A DNA stretch of 64,000 bases from Polytrichum commune. Its lineage: Eukaryota; Streptophyta; Polytrichopsida; Polytrichales; Polytrichaceae. Location of the stretch: NCBI GenBank assembly GCA_950295325.1, contig OX485807.1, positions 30,163,666 to 30,227,665 on the forward strand, given 5' to 3'. The translations under genes and the position numbers were made by a program. Shown one piece after another: positions 48,551 through 60,100 of the stretch. Within the stretch, counting starts at the first letter, position 1. Each line of letters starts with the position of its first letter. The notes below the pieces were generated by a model. That model ran no database searches. It saw only the letters and a list, made by a program, of their open reading frames with translations, and was not told the DNA's origin.

Positions 48551-48703
48551 GTCCACCCACACTTATTGGAGTGGGCCACCAATGAACGATTTCTACCAGC
48601 ATTGGTTACTTCCAATGACTCTCACTAGCCAAATTGGAGCCAAAAGTGGCCTTGCTGGTAAGAGCCGTTTGCTGGTGGCTCACACCAATAAGTGTGGGTG
48701 GGC
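48551..48703. mobile_element. Hairpin MITE, about 153 bp, TA-flanked
   Basis: Inverted ends of about 30 bp: GTCCACCCACACTTATTGG, then GTGGGCCACC, on the left, and GGTGGCTCACACCAATAAG, then TGTGGGTGGGC, on the right. They are flanked by TA on both sides (48549-48550, 48704-48705). No coding capacity. A TA duplication suggests a Tc1/mariner-type origin, but two bases are weak evidence. Confidence 0.6.
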
Positions 48704-49406
48704 TAAGGTAGATGAGGCTAATTTGGTTGTCTTCCTTAATTAAACACCTATTTTTGGCCCCTAATTAGTGGTACAATTGCTTTAATTCAGTAGGTGAGTA
48801 ATACATGATGATTTAGGAGGTGGCATGTGGTTATGAGGTGCCGACCAACTTACATTGTGGGTTTTTTATAATGAAAAAACAATTCAACAACATCTTATCA
48901 TACATGTGACCACTTTAGAGACATCACACAACCTATATTGGTATTAAACTTGGTTTTCATTGGTAGATGGCCCATGTAGGATATGCTAATGATGATGTCT
49001 ACTTACACAACATTAAACTATAAAAGGATTCCCCCTATAACACCACATTGGGAAGTAGAGAATCTTTGATTCCGGACCTAGATCAACACCTTCCTCAACT
49101 CCCATTTCAACGATTTCAAATTCTTTGGTCATGATTCGCCGTCCTAACTTGCTCAAGCTTCTAATGCTCAAATACATTAACCAAATGACTCCACAAAGCT
49201 GGAGGTGTCCACATTAGCCTCATCTACCTTATTAGTTGATGCAAAACACAAGGACTTGGAGAATGTAAAGACACAAAGATCCAATGATGACAATGGTTGT
49301 GACACCCGCATCAGTAGAAATGCATTTGTGAAAAATGCATGGAGTGTTGCAACTAAACAACTAAACAACTGCCAGCAAGGGGGATGCATTGCAAACAAAC
49401 TTCTAA

Positions 49407-49918
49407 GGGGCGGTTTACACTATGGACCAAGAGCCATGACCAAGAAAATTAAATCATTTTCATGGTCACAGCTCTTGGCCAAGAGCCGTGACCATGAAAA
49501 ATCAAAAATGGATTTTTGAGTGATTTGGTCACTCTTGTAGTGTAAAGTGGATTTGGACCGGGACAACTTTGGGCTGATTTTTTTAATTTCTATCCCAACG
49601 ATCTACAGTAACGTCAAAAAAAATTGGGAAAAAAAATATTAAAAAAAATAATCGGCCAATGGCTGATTTTCAGCCTTACGGCTCCCTTGATTTCCGTTGA
49701 GTCGAGCATTTTGCCTCGCCTCAACGGAAAACCCATTGGACCATGGCACATTATCCAAATGGTAGATTTTAGTAGTTTTTGGGGACCTCAAAGTTAGTGG
49801 TCATTCTCCTTTTTTCAAGGTAGTGTAAAGCCAAATGGGACCAAGAGCACTTTACTCTCCAATCACAGATTTTAGAATTTCATGGTCATGGCTCTTGGTC
49901 CATAGTGTAAACCGCCCC
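49407..49918. mobile_element. PIF/Harbinger (Tourist-like) MITE, 512 bp, 36-bp perfect TIRs
   Basis: The ends begin GGGGCGGTTTACACTATGG and are perfect inverted repeats for 36 bp (49407-49442 against 49883-49918). TAA flanks both sides (49404-49406 and 49919-49921). An internal palindrome, CATGGTCACAGCTCTTGG / CCAAGAGCCGTGACCATG, lies at about 49459-49498. Identical TIRs suggest a recent insertion. Confidence 0.88.
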
Positions 49919-49921
49919 TAA

Positions 49922-51814
49922 TGTTATAATTTCTATGAGAAATTTGTCACTTTGGGACAAATCTTACTTTCAAATGTTTGTGGAAGAGCGTAAGAATGTG
50001 CAAACCAACTGTGCTGCAATATTCAAGAGAACTTGGACATGAGGGCTGTATCTAGAATTTACTTTGTCTTCTGTGCGTAGATCATCATGGTCAGCTCTTT
50101 TACTTTTTCCTTTTTTGGACTTGGCTCGTTTTCCCAGTGTAGTTGTCAGACTAATTTGAAAGGGTAACAATCTATATTATAGTTACTCACATCATGGCTA
50201 CCTGCAAGTAAGAGCCAACATAAGACTTGTGTAGGAGAGCATATATAACATGTTACATACTCCAATTGGAAATGAAGGTTTTAAGCCTTACAAAAGCTGT
50301 TGTTTTGGATTGGAATTTAAAACAAACAAATCTATTCAATAAAAAAGGGACCACCTTGAAATCAAGCTCCTCAAGGTTAGGCACATGTTGAAGCCGTAGT
50401 TCTTTTACTTTGGTCCACTGGACTCCGTTTCGAATTGATGTTTTGAATATGTGTGGCCTCCATGTGAGACAATAGCGCGTAACCTCTATTCTATGTTACT
50501 TCGCTGCCTATTAGCATTTGGCAAACTTTAAGAACCAATGTATCACGCAATGCACTTGAGCTACATACTACGTACCTCATTGGCCAAATTAAGGGTGTGA
50601 ATTCAATTGAGAAACATTCCATTGTTATCTACTTGATAGTAGGTACTACCTTCTCCAAGTAGGGAGTGTAGTTCAACTTTTCTGCTTTGTAATATTTGTA
50701 ACTTTACAAGGTGGAAGGGATGGGAAGTGGCAACTCTATGTAGCATTCACAAGGATCAAAGAGGCATAACACCTTATATTACATCATGGAACACCGTGAT
50801 CAATGTAAGGCCAACATGCTCACATTCATGCCGGTATTTATATACGGGCGTTATTTTTTCTTTCACAAGGATCAACGTTTTAAAAACTTTGTTTGGAACT
50901 ATTTGAAGTTTTTTTCTCGTTATAAGTATTTGTAGGCCTGTGTATATTTAGATTAAGAGATTAGATGTGAAATTCAACACCTAGGAGTCTAGGTGATGAT
51001 TTGTGTTTTAAAAATGACACTTCTAATTGGTTCTAAAATTGATATCTGGAATCCAAACCTCTCTAATGTATACATAAATTATATAAAATTATGAATTCCT
51101 CTCAATTTCATCTTTCGAAACATGTTGCTTTGAAATAACAAATCACAATAGAAGTAATAGAAGTGATTTAGAAACAATTATTCTAAAGCAGAGAGTTGCC
51201 ACCCATGTGTGCACAGGGGGGGAAGTGTATCCAATCCTGTTGGCTATGACACTACATGTGGTCAAAATGAATTTGTTCCATAAACTCTTGCACACATTAT
51301 CGTTCCAATTCCACACCCTAGTAAGTGAAGAGTTAGATGCACCGAGTGAGTCAAAGACTTCTTCTCCAAGTAGGAAATGTGGTTTTTAGGGAGGTCAAAG
51401 TTGAAACCTTCAGCCGTTTGCTTTGTGAAACCTACAATTACATTGCAAGGTAGAAGGGTGGGAAGTGTATATCCAGGCCCAAGCTTTGGCACTAAGTATG
51501 GATATAGACCTTATGTTCTCACTGTTCTTTAATTGGACAAGTTTCATGTTCGAGTGGTAAACAACACACTAAGACATGTATTATGACAAGGTTGGATTAT
51601 GTGCTCAAAATACATCAACAACTATACACTCAATTGTTAACAAAAATTGAGCCTAAGGCCCACGGTCATTCAATGTGAAAGAGAATTTTCAATGTAACCT
51701 ATTGATGTTCCTCTCAACTCCGATTCTAAAACTTGAAGTGAAAGTTTTTGTGAATTGCAATTGTGAGCCGGTGGATCCAACGGCCATAGATGTATGTGAA
51801 GTTGCAAGAGCCCC
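49922..51814. other. Non-coding, no gene recognised
   Basis: No convincing gene. A frame at 51675-51914 contains VNCNCEPVDPTAIDVCEVARAPLRPHK just before a GTAGGC donor-like site. That could be a stray exon, but it has no partners. Confidence 0.35.
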
Positions 51815-52090
51815 CTTGAGGCCACATAAGGTAGGCGTGTCTAATTTGATTATATTGAGTGGTATGTCGTTTGGTGTGGCTTCAAGAATTGATACCAAGA
51901 AGAAATGTGTTTGAAGAAATTGGACTATATGCGCATAATATGATACCCATTCTATGCTCAATAATTAGCATAATGGAGGGACCTGTATGACCACTTAATG
52001 AGCACAATAATCTTTAATAATGGATAAGATATTCATAGGAGCTCCAAAACCTATGATGAAAGTGACTACAGCCCCAATTTGAATTTGGTA
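51815..52090 (+). repeat. Dispersed repeat B, intergenic copy
   Basis: Shares ordered blocks with LOX intron 7 (58985-59290): AAGGTAG-C-TG-CTAAT, TGAGTGGTATGT, ATGA-CACTTAATGAGCAC, AAGATATTCAT, GAGCTCCAAAA and TTTGAAT. A part of it (GGTATGTGGTTCGG...TAAGAGATCGG) is also at 38955-39035, directly left of the Tourist-like element at 39053. Confidence 0.6.
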
Positions 52091-52341
52091 TTTATCTCAT
52101 CCTAAACGTGTACTTCATTTCCTAGGAGAACTGGGCTCGTCAGAGAAAGCAACCATTCAAGACTTATCTACCTTCCCTTACATGTTGTAAGAATAACTTG
52201 TGCCATAAGTAGCATAGATTCTTCATGAAGACCCATCGCTTCTGTTTCCACTTCGCAATAGATATCCACTTTAAAAGTAAATAGAGAGGTACATGCACTT
52301 GGCAAGAGGGAGGCTTCATCTGCATTACTTACTATTGCATC

Positions 52342-52896
52342 CAGCGTATGAAGAATTTTTTGGGCACAATCGGCTCAAATCCTAATGATTTTAAGTCCAA
52401 CGGGTCACATGTTGTGATCTTTCAGTTTTCCTTTATTGAGTTGAGGTATATTCCATATGTTCCTCTAAAATGATTGGTAATTTTCCTGAAGTCTTGAACT
52501 TCAAATGGTTATTTCTCAAACTCAATCGGTTCATCTGTAACTAGTGATCGGTTCTCCTCGTTCATCGCTTGCACAAAGGACATTGGAGACTCCAAAAAAT
52601 ACTCGAATTGGGAGCATGAGGACCCCTGTGGGATCCCGGGTCCAGTCACGCCAACCACTGCACGGGTGGCATCACAGAGTTCAATGCCTGACCGCTGGTT
52701 ACAGATGAACCGGTTGAGTTTGAGAAATTATCGGTTGAAGTTACAGACTTCAGGAAAATTACCGATCATTTTGGAGGAATCTATGGGATACACCTCATTT
52801 CAATGAAGAAAAACCGAAGGATCACAACATGTAACCGGCTGGACTTCGAAACACTAGGATTTTGACCTATTATGCCCAGAATCTCCCTGGGCACTC
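52342..52896. mobile_element. Foldback element built from two inverted hAT-like arms
   Basis: Left arm 52342-52541 (CAGCGTATGAAG..., TTTTTTGGGCACAATCGG...AACTCAATCGGTTCATC) and right arm about 52696-52896 (GGTTACAGATGAACCGG...CCTATTATGCCCAGAATC) are inverted copies of the family seen at 56258 and 63735. They flank about 150 bp of unrelated GC-richer spacer. It could be two oppositely inserted or rearranged copies. No matching 8-bp TSD found. Confidence 0.6.
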
Positions 52897-54004
52897 AGCA
52901 AGAGTGCAACGATTAGTAGAATAGGGGAACACGCACACAGACACGAGGCTTGGGGCTCCACTGATCCACCCAGGGGTGGGCAGGCGAGTTATTCGAGTGC
53001 CCAGAGTCACGTGTTTCGCATGACTTGAGAGAGACTTGATATAAGCTTGCCTCAGGTAGTTATAAATACATGGGCCATAACGTTGTGGAGATATGTGCAG
53101 GAAGCCCGAGTGGTGTGAAGTAAGTTAGTGAATATCAACACCTTGGCAGTGCTGGTCGGAACAAGTGAGTTTCCCAAAGCTACATGTTTTGTGCCCTTTT
53201 TGTGCAGTAGTGTCCGAATCATACTCTTTGGTGAACTACCAGTGCTACTACTTGTCAACTGGTGCAATATGGTTCGTGGGGTTTTGGACCAGTCATCAAG
53301 TGTTGAGGCAGTGGCAAATTGCTGGTTAAGGGCTAACATGATTGTTTAACGCTTTGACGGAGCCCCTAATCCTTGATGCAGGGGGAAGTGGGACTAATTT
53401 CGGTGTAATTTGAAGTGATTTTAGCCTGGAGGCAGGCTTCGTGAGCGAATTTATTTGGAGCTTTTTGATCCGTGACTGCAAACCCCGGTCCCAAGTAGAA
53501 GGTTCGAACCAGTAAAATTAGCGCATTTGAGGGTCCGACTCTATCTGCTGGTCCAATGTCAGTCATTCATGCTACCAATTTGGTGATCCACCATTGTCCA
53601 CCATGGAGTTCTAAGTGCCGTTGACTTTCTGAGGTGTCGGTAGTTCACCGTTGCATTATCTGTCACTAGCATGCTCGTACCTTGGAGGTAGAGGTGAGCG
53701 TGGCATTGAGTATGCAGAATCAGGAACTGTTCGGGATCGATCATGTTGCTTGAAGACTGCTTTAATTCGTATTAGATGTGCAGTACTCATGGGGATGGCC
53801 TACTCTAAATCTTCCCAACTAATTGGGATGCATTTGCTGTTGCTACAATATTAAATCATAGATCAAAATTGGGTGCGTTTCGTGACTGATTTTTGGCTCC
53901 TCCTGCCTGTTTCAGCTTGAGGAACCCTTGAGGGCGGTCCTCATTACTTTGTTCCATTAACTGAGACCATTCATTTATTCAATCATTCGTTGTTTTGCAG
54001 ATTG
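52897..54004 (+). other. Upstream region and probable spliced leader of LOX
   Basis: No coding similarity. A good acceptor (TTGTTTTGCAG) ends at 54000, 116 bp before the LOX start codon, suggesting the leader is spliced here. The donor of that leader intron and the promoter could not be fixed. Confidence 0.35.
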
Positions 54005-54091
54005 ATGAAGGTGCCCAGTGCTGTGACCCATTGAATGCTCCCTCTGAACAAAAGTGTTAACCCAACCGAACAAAGTATTAACCCGACTTGA
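54005..54091 (+). promoter_or_regulatory. Two adjacent upstream ORFs in the LOX leader
   Basis: uORF1 is 54005-54034 (9 codons plus TGA). uORF2 starts at the next base, 54035, and ends TGA 54091 (18 codons plus stop), 25 bp before the LOX ATG at 54117. If the transcript begins upstream of 54005, both would be met first by scanning ribosomes and could lower LOX translation. Confidence 0.45.
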
Positions 54092-54116
54092 AGTACCGAT
54101 CGATTCATTCGCCAAT

Positions 54117-57100
54117 ATGGCAACAGCAACAACACCCTCGGTCCTAGATGCAGGACGCGACCTGTTGCTCAAATATTCACCAAAGGAGCTTATGATGCTG
54201 TTCTCAGGAGGGGAGGTGACGACCAGCAAGCCCAAACCAGATCCCGTGCCAGACCCAGTGGTGCAGACAGTGAACTTGAGCACCAAGTCTAGTGGGAGTC
54301 ACGGGGACACGGTGGTCACCAACCATGTCTCCTGGCTGGCTCAGGCTGTACCGCTGTTCGGCGAAGGCAGCTTATTTGGAGGCCATTCCTCGCCAGATCC
54401 CAACTTAGTGCGAATCTCCGCCACCGTTGAGATCCGTCGGAAGGACCTGGCGGGCATCGACGTTGCGGATGTCGTCGCCGACGCCGTGGCATTCAACAAC
54501 GAGTTGATGAGCAACCATGTCACGATGCAGCTCGTCAGCAATGAGCTGGACCCTGGTGAGTTGTGAGGACGACCCTGGTAACCCTGTGTTGTTGTTGGTT
54601 GAACCGTTGTGATGTTGTGGTTTGGTTTTGTTGAGGAAGTTTTGTAGAAGAATTTTGCTCTCCATCTCACTCTTTTGGTGGGGGCACACTACCACCTTCC
54701 ATTTCTCAAACATGTAAGTGTGACTGACGGACCTACTTGAGAGTCATTTTTTGTATCGAAACTTGTTGACTTTGCACTAGATTGTACGGTGTATCCCTAT
54801 CCCAGGATGTCAAAATCTTTAAACAGAGAAATAAACTAAAGGGGTCCACGGCACGACAAAAAGTGAAGTATCCAAATACGGTCTTTATGGCGACGAAAAG
54901 TGCAAACTTGTGATTACGCAAGTGCAAAAAGAAAAATCCTTTATAAATTTTTTGGGTGTATACATAACTGCCTATATTTTGCAAACATGCAAGTGTTACA
55001 ACCTGACTAATTTATTTGACGGTTGCTTTCCGTTCTCAAGCATGTAAGTGCGGTGGTGATTCACGTCTTAAGAGTCACTTCCTTGTGCAAACAACTATCC
55101 GCAAGCGATTGAGATGCAAGTGGCACTTTTCTCCCCTAGTTAAATGAACCAGCAACCAATCAGAGGTCGTTTCTTCTCCGCTTCTACTACCCCCATTTGA
55201 AACACCCCCCATCTCACGTTCAGTGGGACCCCTCTATTCTATATGCTTATAGCTCCTAGATTTTGTAGTGCTGACAAATCCAACACAGTCCTAAATGTTG
55301 AGTACCTGTATGATAAGCCTGGAGGTCTAATTAAATGGGGGACATTGCATTTTACATGTTGTGCTTAACTAATGCTTCGAAAGTGCATTGGTATTTTACA
55401 TGGCTTTGCTCATCATGTCTGGATAATTGCAGCCACCGGAACAGGAAAACTGAGTAGCAAAGTGACGATCGAGCACTTCACGCAGCTCCGGGAGCTATTC
55501 ATACCCACCATCTTCAAATTCAACTTGGACTTCTATGTACCCAAATCCTTTGGCACTCCGGGCGCTCTCATTGTGAACAATGGACACCGCAGCCTCGTAC
55601 TGGACTGGCTCAAAATAAGCGTGACGAGCGAGTTTTTGCTTCAATCGGCCTCAGTCACCATGCCTGACAAGACTGTCATTCCCTTTACCTGCAACTCATG
55701 GGTGTACCCATCCGAAAAGAACAGCCTCGGCCGCGTGTTCTTCAGCAACAAGGTAAGGAATTATAGAGTCCATTCTTCATGTATTAATGTAGCTCCAACT
55801 TATCCTCCTGTCTTGTTGACTTTTTATTGCTTAGATAACTAAGTATTGATTTTATGATGACAGAATGTCATATTAACCTTGGAGGTGAGATAAATCTCCG
55901 CAGGTGTATACCCCAACCAATACTCCAGCTGGGCTGTTGAAATTGCGAGCAGGGGAATTGAAGGAGATCCAGGGTGATGGCACAGGCGTAAGGAAAGAAG
56001 GTGAACGAATTTATGACTACGATGTGTACAATGATCTCGGGACGCCAAAAGATCCTAGACCCATTCTCGGAGGCTCTGTCGAGTTGCCATATCCTCGCCG
56101 ATGCCGCACTGGCAGGAAATTGAATGCAGGTAATGAACTTCTCAACAACTAATGCAATATGATAATTACTTTTAGAGGATTCTTTTTGTTGAAAATTATT
56201 TCAGTCATCTTTTTCTGCAAGTGGCACTTTTTCCTTTGTGAACCACATGGTTCAATGCAGCGATCGGGGAGATTTTTGGGCATAATTGGTTGTGATCCTA
56301 GTATTTGCAAGTCCAACCGGTTACATGTTGACATCCTTCGGTTTTTCTATATTAATTTGAGGTACATTCCATAAATTCCTCTAAAGTGATCAGTAATTCT
56401 CCTGAAGTCTTGAACTTCAACCAGTTATTTCTCAAACTCAACCGGTTCATCTGTAACCAACTGCCGGTTCTCCCCTATCATAGGTTGAATGAACTGACAA
56501 TGATTTATTAATTTAATCTTCCTTCACTTCTAGTACCCCCATTTTCAACATTTTAAACTTCATATTGGGACCCGCTATTGAAGATACCTTTGTTTGTTGC
56601 TGACAGATGGGAAAACAGAGACTAGAGTAAATGCGCCTCTGGAGAGCAACTACATACCGAGAGATGAGTCCTTCGACGAAGTGAAGAAGTCGGGTTTCCT
56701 TGCTGATTCTTTAAAGGGGAAGAAACACAACGCTATCGCTGACTTGTTTGACCCTGACAAAAACTTTGAGTCGCTGCGCGAGATCTATGATCTCTATGCA
56801 CCTCCTGGTGAGGAAGCCAAGATGGAGTCACTTGTCAGCAATCAGAACCAGCCATTTCAGCTTCTCCGCGAATTCTTGGTGGCACCTGGAGATGACAACA
56901 ATATCTTCAAATACCCAACTCCAAGAGTTATTGAAAGTGAGCATTCAGATACATCATTAAGATTCTAGCTCTCCTGTAATCAATCATCAACCAATGTAGC
57001 AGATCCACTGCCAAAGAGATTCCTGATTGTAAATAGTAACTTCTATTGAACATTTGACTTCCAAATAGACTTTTTTTTCCTTCATCAATAGCAAATAATT

Positions 57101-60100
57101 ATAATCAAAGTATGGGACCAGTTAATTCCAAGACTCACCTATAGGTGCCTTTGTGAATTCCAGAAAGCAAGACTGCATGGACCGAAGACATTGAGTTCGC
57201 TCGTCAGGTGTTGGCAGGCATGAATCCCATGCTCATTGAGCTGCTCAAGGTATGATTTCACACATGCCCCACAGCTTGACAAGTTTTCTAAATTATGTTC
57301 TATGGGTCTTCTATTGAAACTTGATTCATTAGCGCTATGTAGTACCCCTCAACCATGCCATGCCAATAGGGTTTATCCAAAGGAAAGGAAATAACTAAGG
57401 ATGTATGTCATGACAAAAGTGAAGCATCTTCCACCATGGTTCAAGTGCACACTTGTGATTGCACTAGTGCAAAGGGGAAGTCTTACAAAACTTTGCTATC
57501 TTTACAAATTCATCTTCCATTTCCCAAAGACATAGGTGTTGTAAAGACTAAATACTTGATGGTTGTCCTCCATTCTCAAGCATTTGAGTGTTCCGATCAC
57601 TAACCTACTTGAGAACCATTTTTCTTTACCCTAGCAAACAACTATCCATTGAAGGCACCAAATCACTTGCAAATGATAATTGCTCCCCATAGTTCACATG
57701 GTTAAATGAACCAATGACCAATAAGAGATTATTTTCTCCTTCGCTTTGAGTGCCCCCCATTTGAAATTTATAAGATTATTAAAAAAAAAAAAACCTCATC
57801 TCCCATTATGACCTCCCTATGTGTTCCCGCCAATGCAAACAAAAGTTGAATATTGACCACCACTTATGCTTTTGTGTATCCAGGAATTTCCAATCAAAAG
57901 CCAACTCAAAGTGAATTATGACCCAACTTCTGCCATCACCAAAGAACACATTGAGGGCCAACTCGAAGGCATGAGCATCTCAGAGGTAATGTTGAGTGTA
58001 ATGTGAGAGCTTTCATGTCTAAGGTCTCTTTCTTCTAATATCTATTGCCAAATAGGTATCCATTTTGGCATAAAGTATAGTCAATTGCTAAATGGGATTA
58101 ATCCCTTTGAGTGAACTTATGTGATCATCACAAACCTCTAGATTCATCAATCAACATTGATATCACATTGATTCAATCGTAACAAACTACACCATTGAAT
58201 CAGTGCCTACCAAACATAGGACTGCTATTTAGTCTAACTTATATATCCAAATTACTTCATTGCAAAACCTAGATATAATGTAACAAGTTGTTGTGTACGT
58301 AATCATAAAAAAAAATGAAAAAAAATGAAAGGTATGTATCAACATTGATTCATCAACTTCTAATAAATGTTGATCACTTGCATTTTGTGATGATGCCCAG
58401 GCGTTGGCAAAGAAGAAGCTCTTCACACTCGACTACCATGACCGGCTTCTGGGCTACGTGCAACGAATCAATGACCTGAAAACAAGCCAATGCTATGCTA
58501 CACGGACTCTTTTCTTCCTGACCAGCCAAGGCATTTTGAAGCCCATTGCAATTGAGTTAAGTCTCCCATCTAAAAATGATGGAGACCGACCCATTGCCCG
58601 TGTTCTCTGCCCTCCTCTGAAAGATTCAACAAAGAACTGGGCTTGGGAGCTCGCGAAAGCCCATGTCTTGTCAAATGATTCATCCTTCCACCAAGTCATC
58701 AGCCACTGGTACGATCATACATCATTAAAAACCTTTAAACTTGTGTTGATGTTTTTGTTGTCTTTGATGCATTTCATGTGCATCATGATGTACATTTGTA
58801 TACCAAGAAAATCTAGAATTGGGCAAAGAATATGTCCACTCATGGGTGCTCTTGCGCTAGTAGAAATCTTGTTTGTAGCTCACTCTTCAATATCTAAAAC
58901 CTTGGTTTGTCATATGTAGCAATCTCTTGGCTGCCTAGACCAGTATGGTAACAATGTTGGTACATCGCTTTTAACATGTTAGAACAAATGGTAAGGTAGA
59001 CATGCCTAATACCAAGATAGAGATTTTTTGGACACCTATATTTGAGTGGTATGTGGTTAGGCGGGGATCTAAGAACAATCATCAAAAAGATGTGTGTTTT
59101 TAAGAGATTGGTATACATGTTTAAAATACGTTAATTATTCTAGGTTCAATAGTCAATATAATTTGGGGGGACTTATATGATCACTTAATGAGCACGAGAA
59201 TGTTCACTTTGATGATGAAGAAGATATTCATTTGAGCTCCAAAAATTATGAGGCAAATGGCTACGGGCATGATTTGAATGTGCTAATCATATTGCATTAT
59301 TTGCGTGTTTCATATCTTACTAGAAGTGAGTGCAGAGAGAAAAGTATTTGAACTAGGCACATCTACCTTAGCTGATTGCTGTTGGTACCTAATATTGATG
59401 GCAGGTTGAGAACGCACGCAGCGATTGAGCCGTTCATTATTGCCACTAATCGGCAGTTGAGTGTGATGCATCCGGTGTTCAAAGCAATTGTTTCCCACTA
59501 CAAAGACACGATGGATATTAACCAATCAGCTCGGTCGGCCCTTATCAATGCCGGGGGTATTGTGGAACAAACCTTCACCCCACAGAAATATGCCTTGGAG
59601 ATTTCTTCAGTGGTGTACAGAGGTTGGCGCTTTGTCGACCAAGCCCTACCAAATGACTTGATCAAAAGGTGAGTCAAACGCTTATACACAATGCACACCA
59701 AATCATCACAATTTTCTCAGATCAATTCATTGTCTTGAAGCACTTGTGTTGAGCTCTTACTAGCCTATCTGAATTCCCGAAATTGGGCTTTGAGGGTCCC
59801 TCACTGGAATGCAATTAGGTGAATATTCAGGGTCAAATGACTGTACACGTTATGGTAATGATTGGGATGGAGAACAAGTTGAACGATCATGAACACATAT
59901 TGAAATTGGTGCAAACTTCAAGTAGCCCAGCTTGAACTGGTAATATTGATCAAACCCAAAACAAGCCAAGGTTGGATATTATACGTACATTGTGAAGCAA
60001 ACACATGGGAAAGATCCAATCCTGGTATGCAGTTAGGTGTAGAGGATTGACATCTTAAATTTTCTGCTATATGGGACCGATTCAATCCTGGTATGCAGTC

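Noticed and set aside
51675-51914. Frame with VNCNCEPVDPTAIDVCEV as a gene
   Set aside because: Only one exon-like piece, no start or partner exons, and its 3' part overlaps dispersed repeat B.
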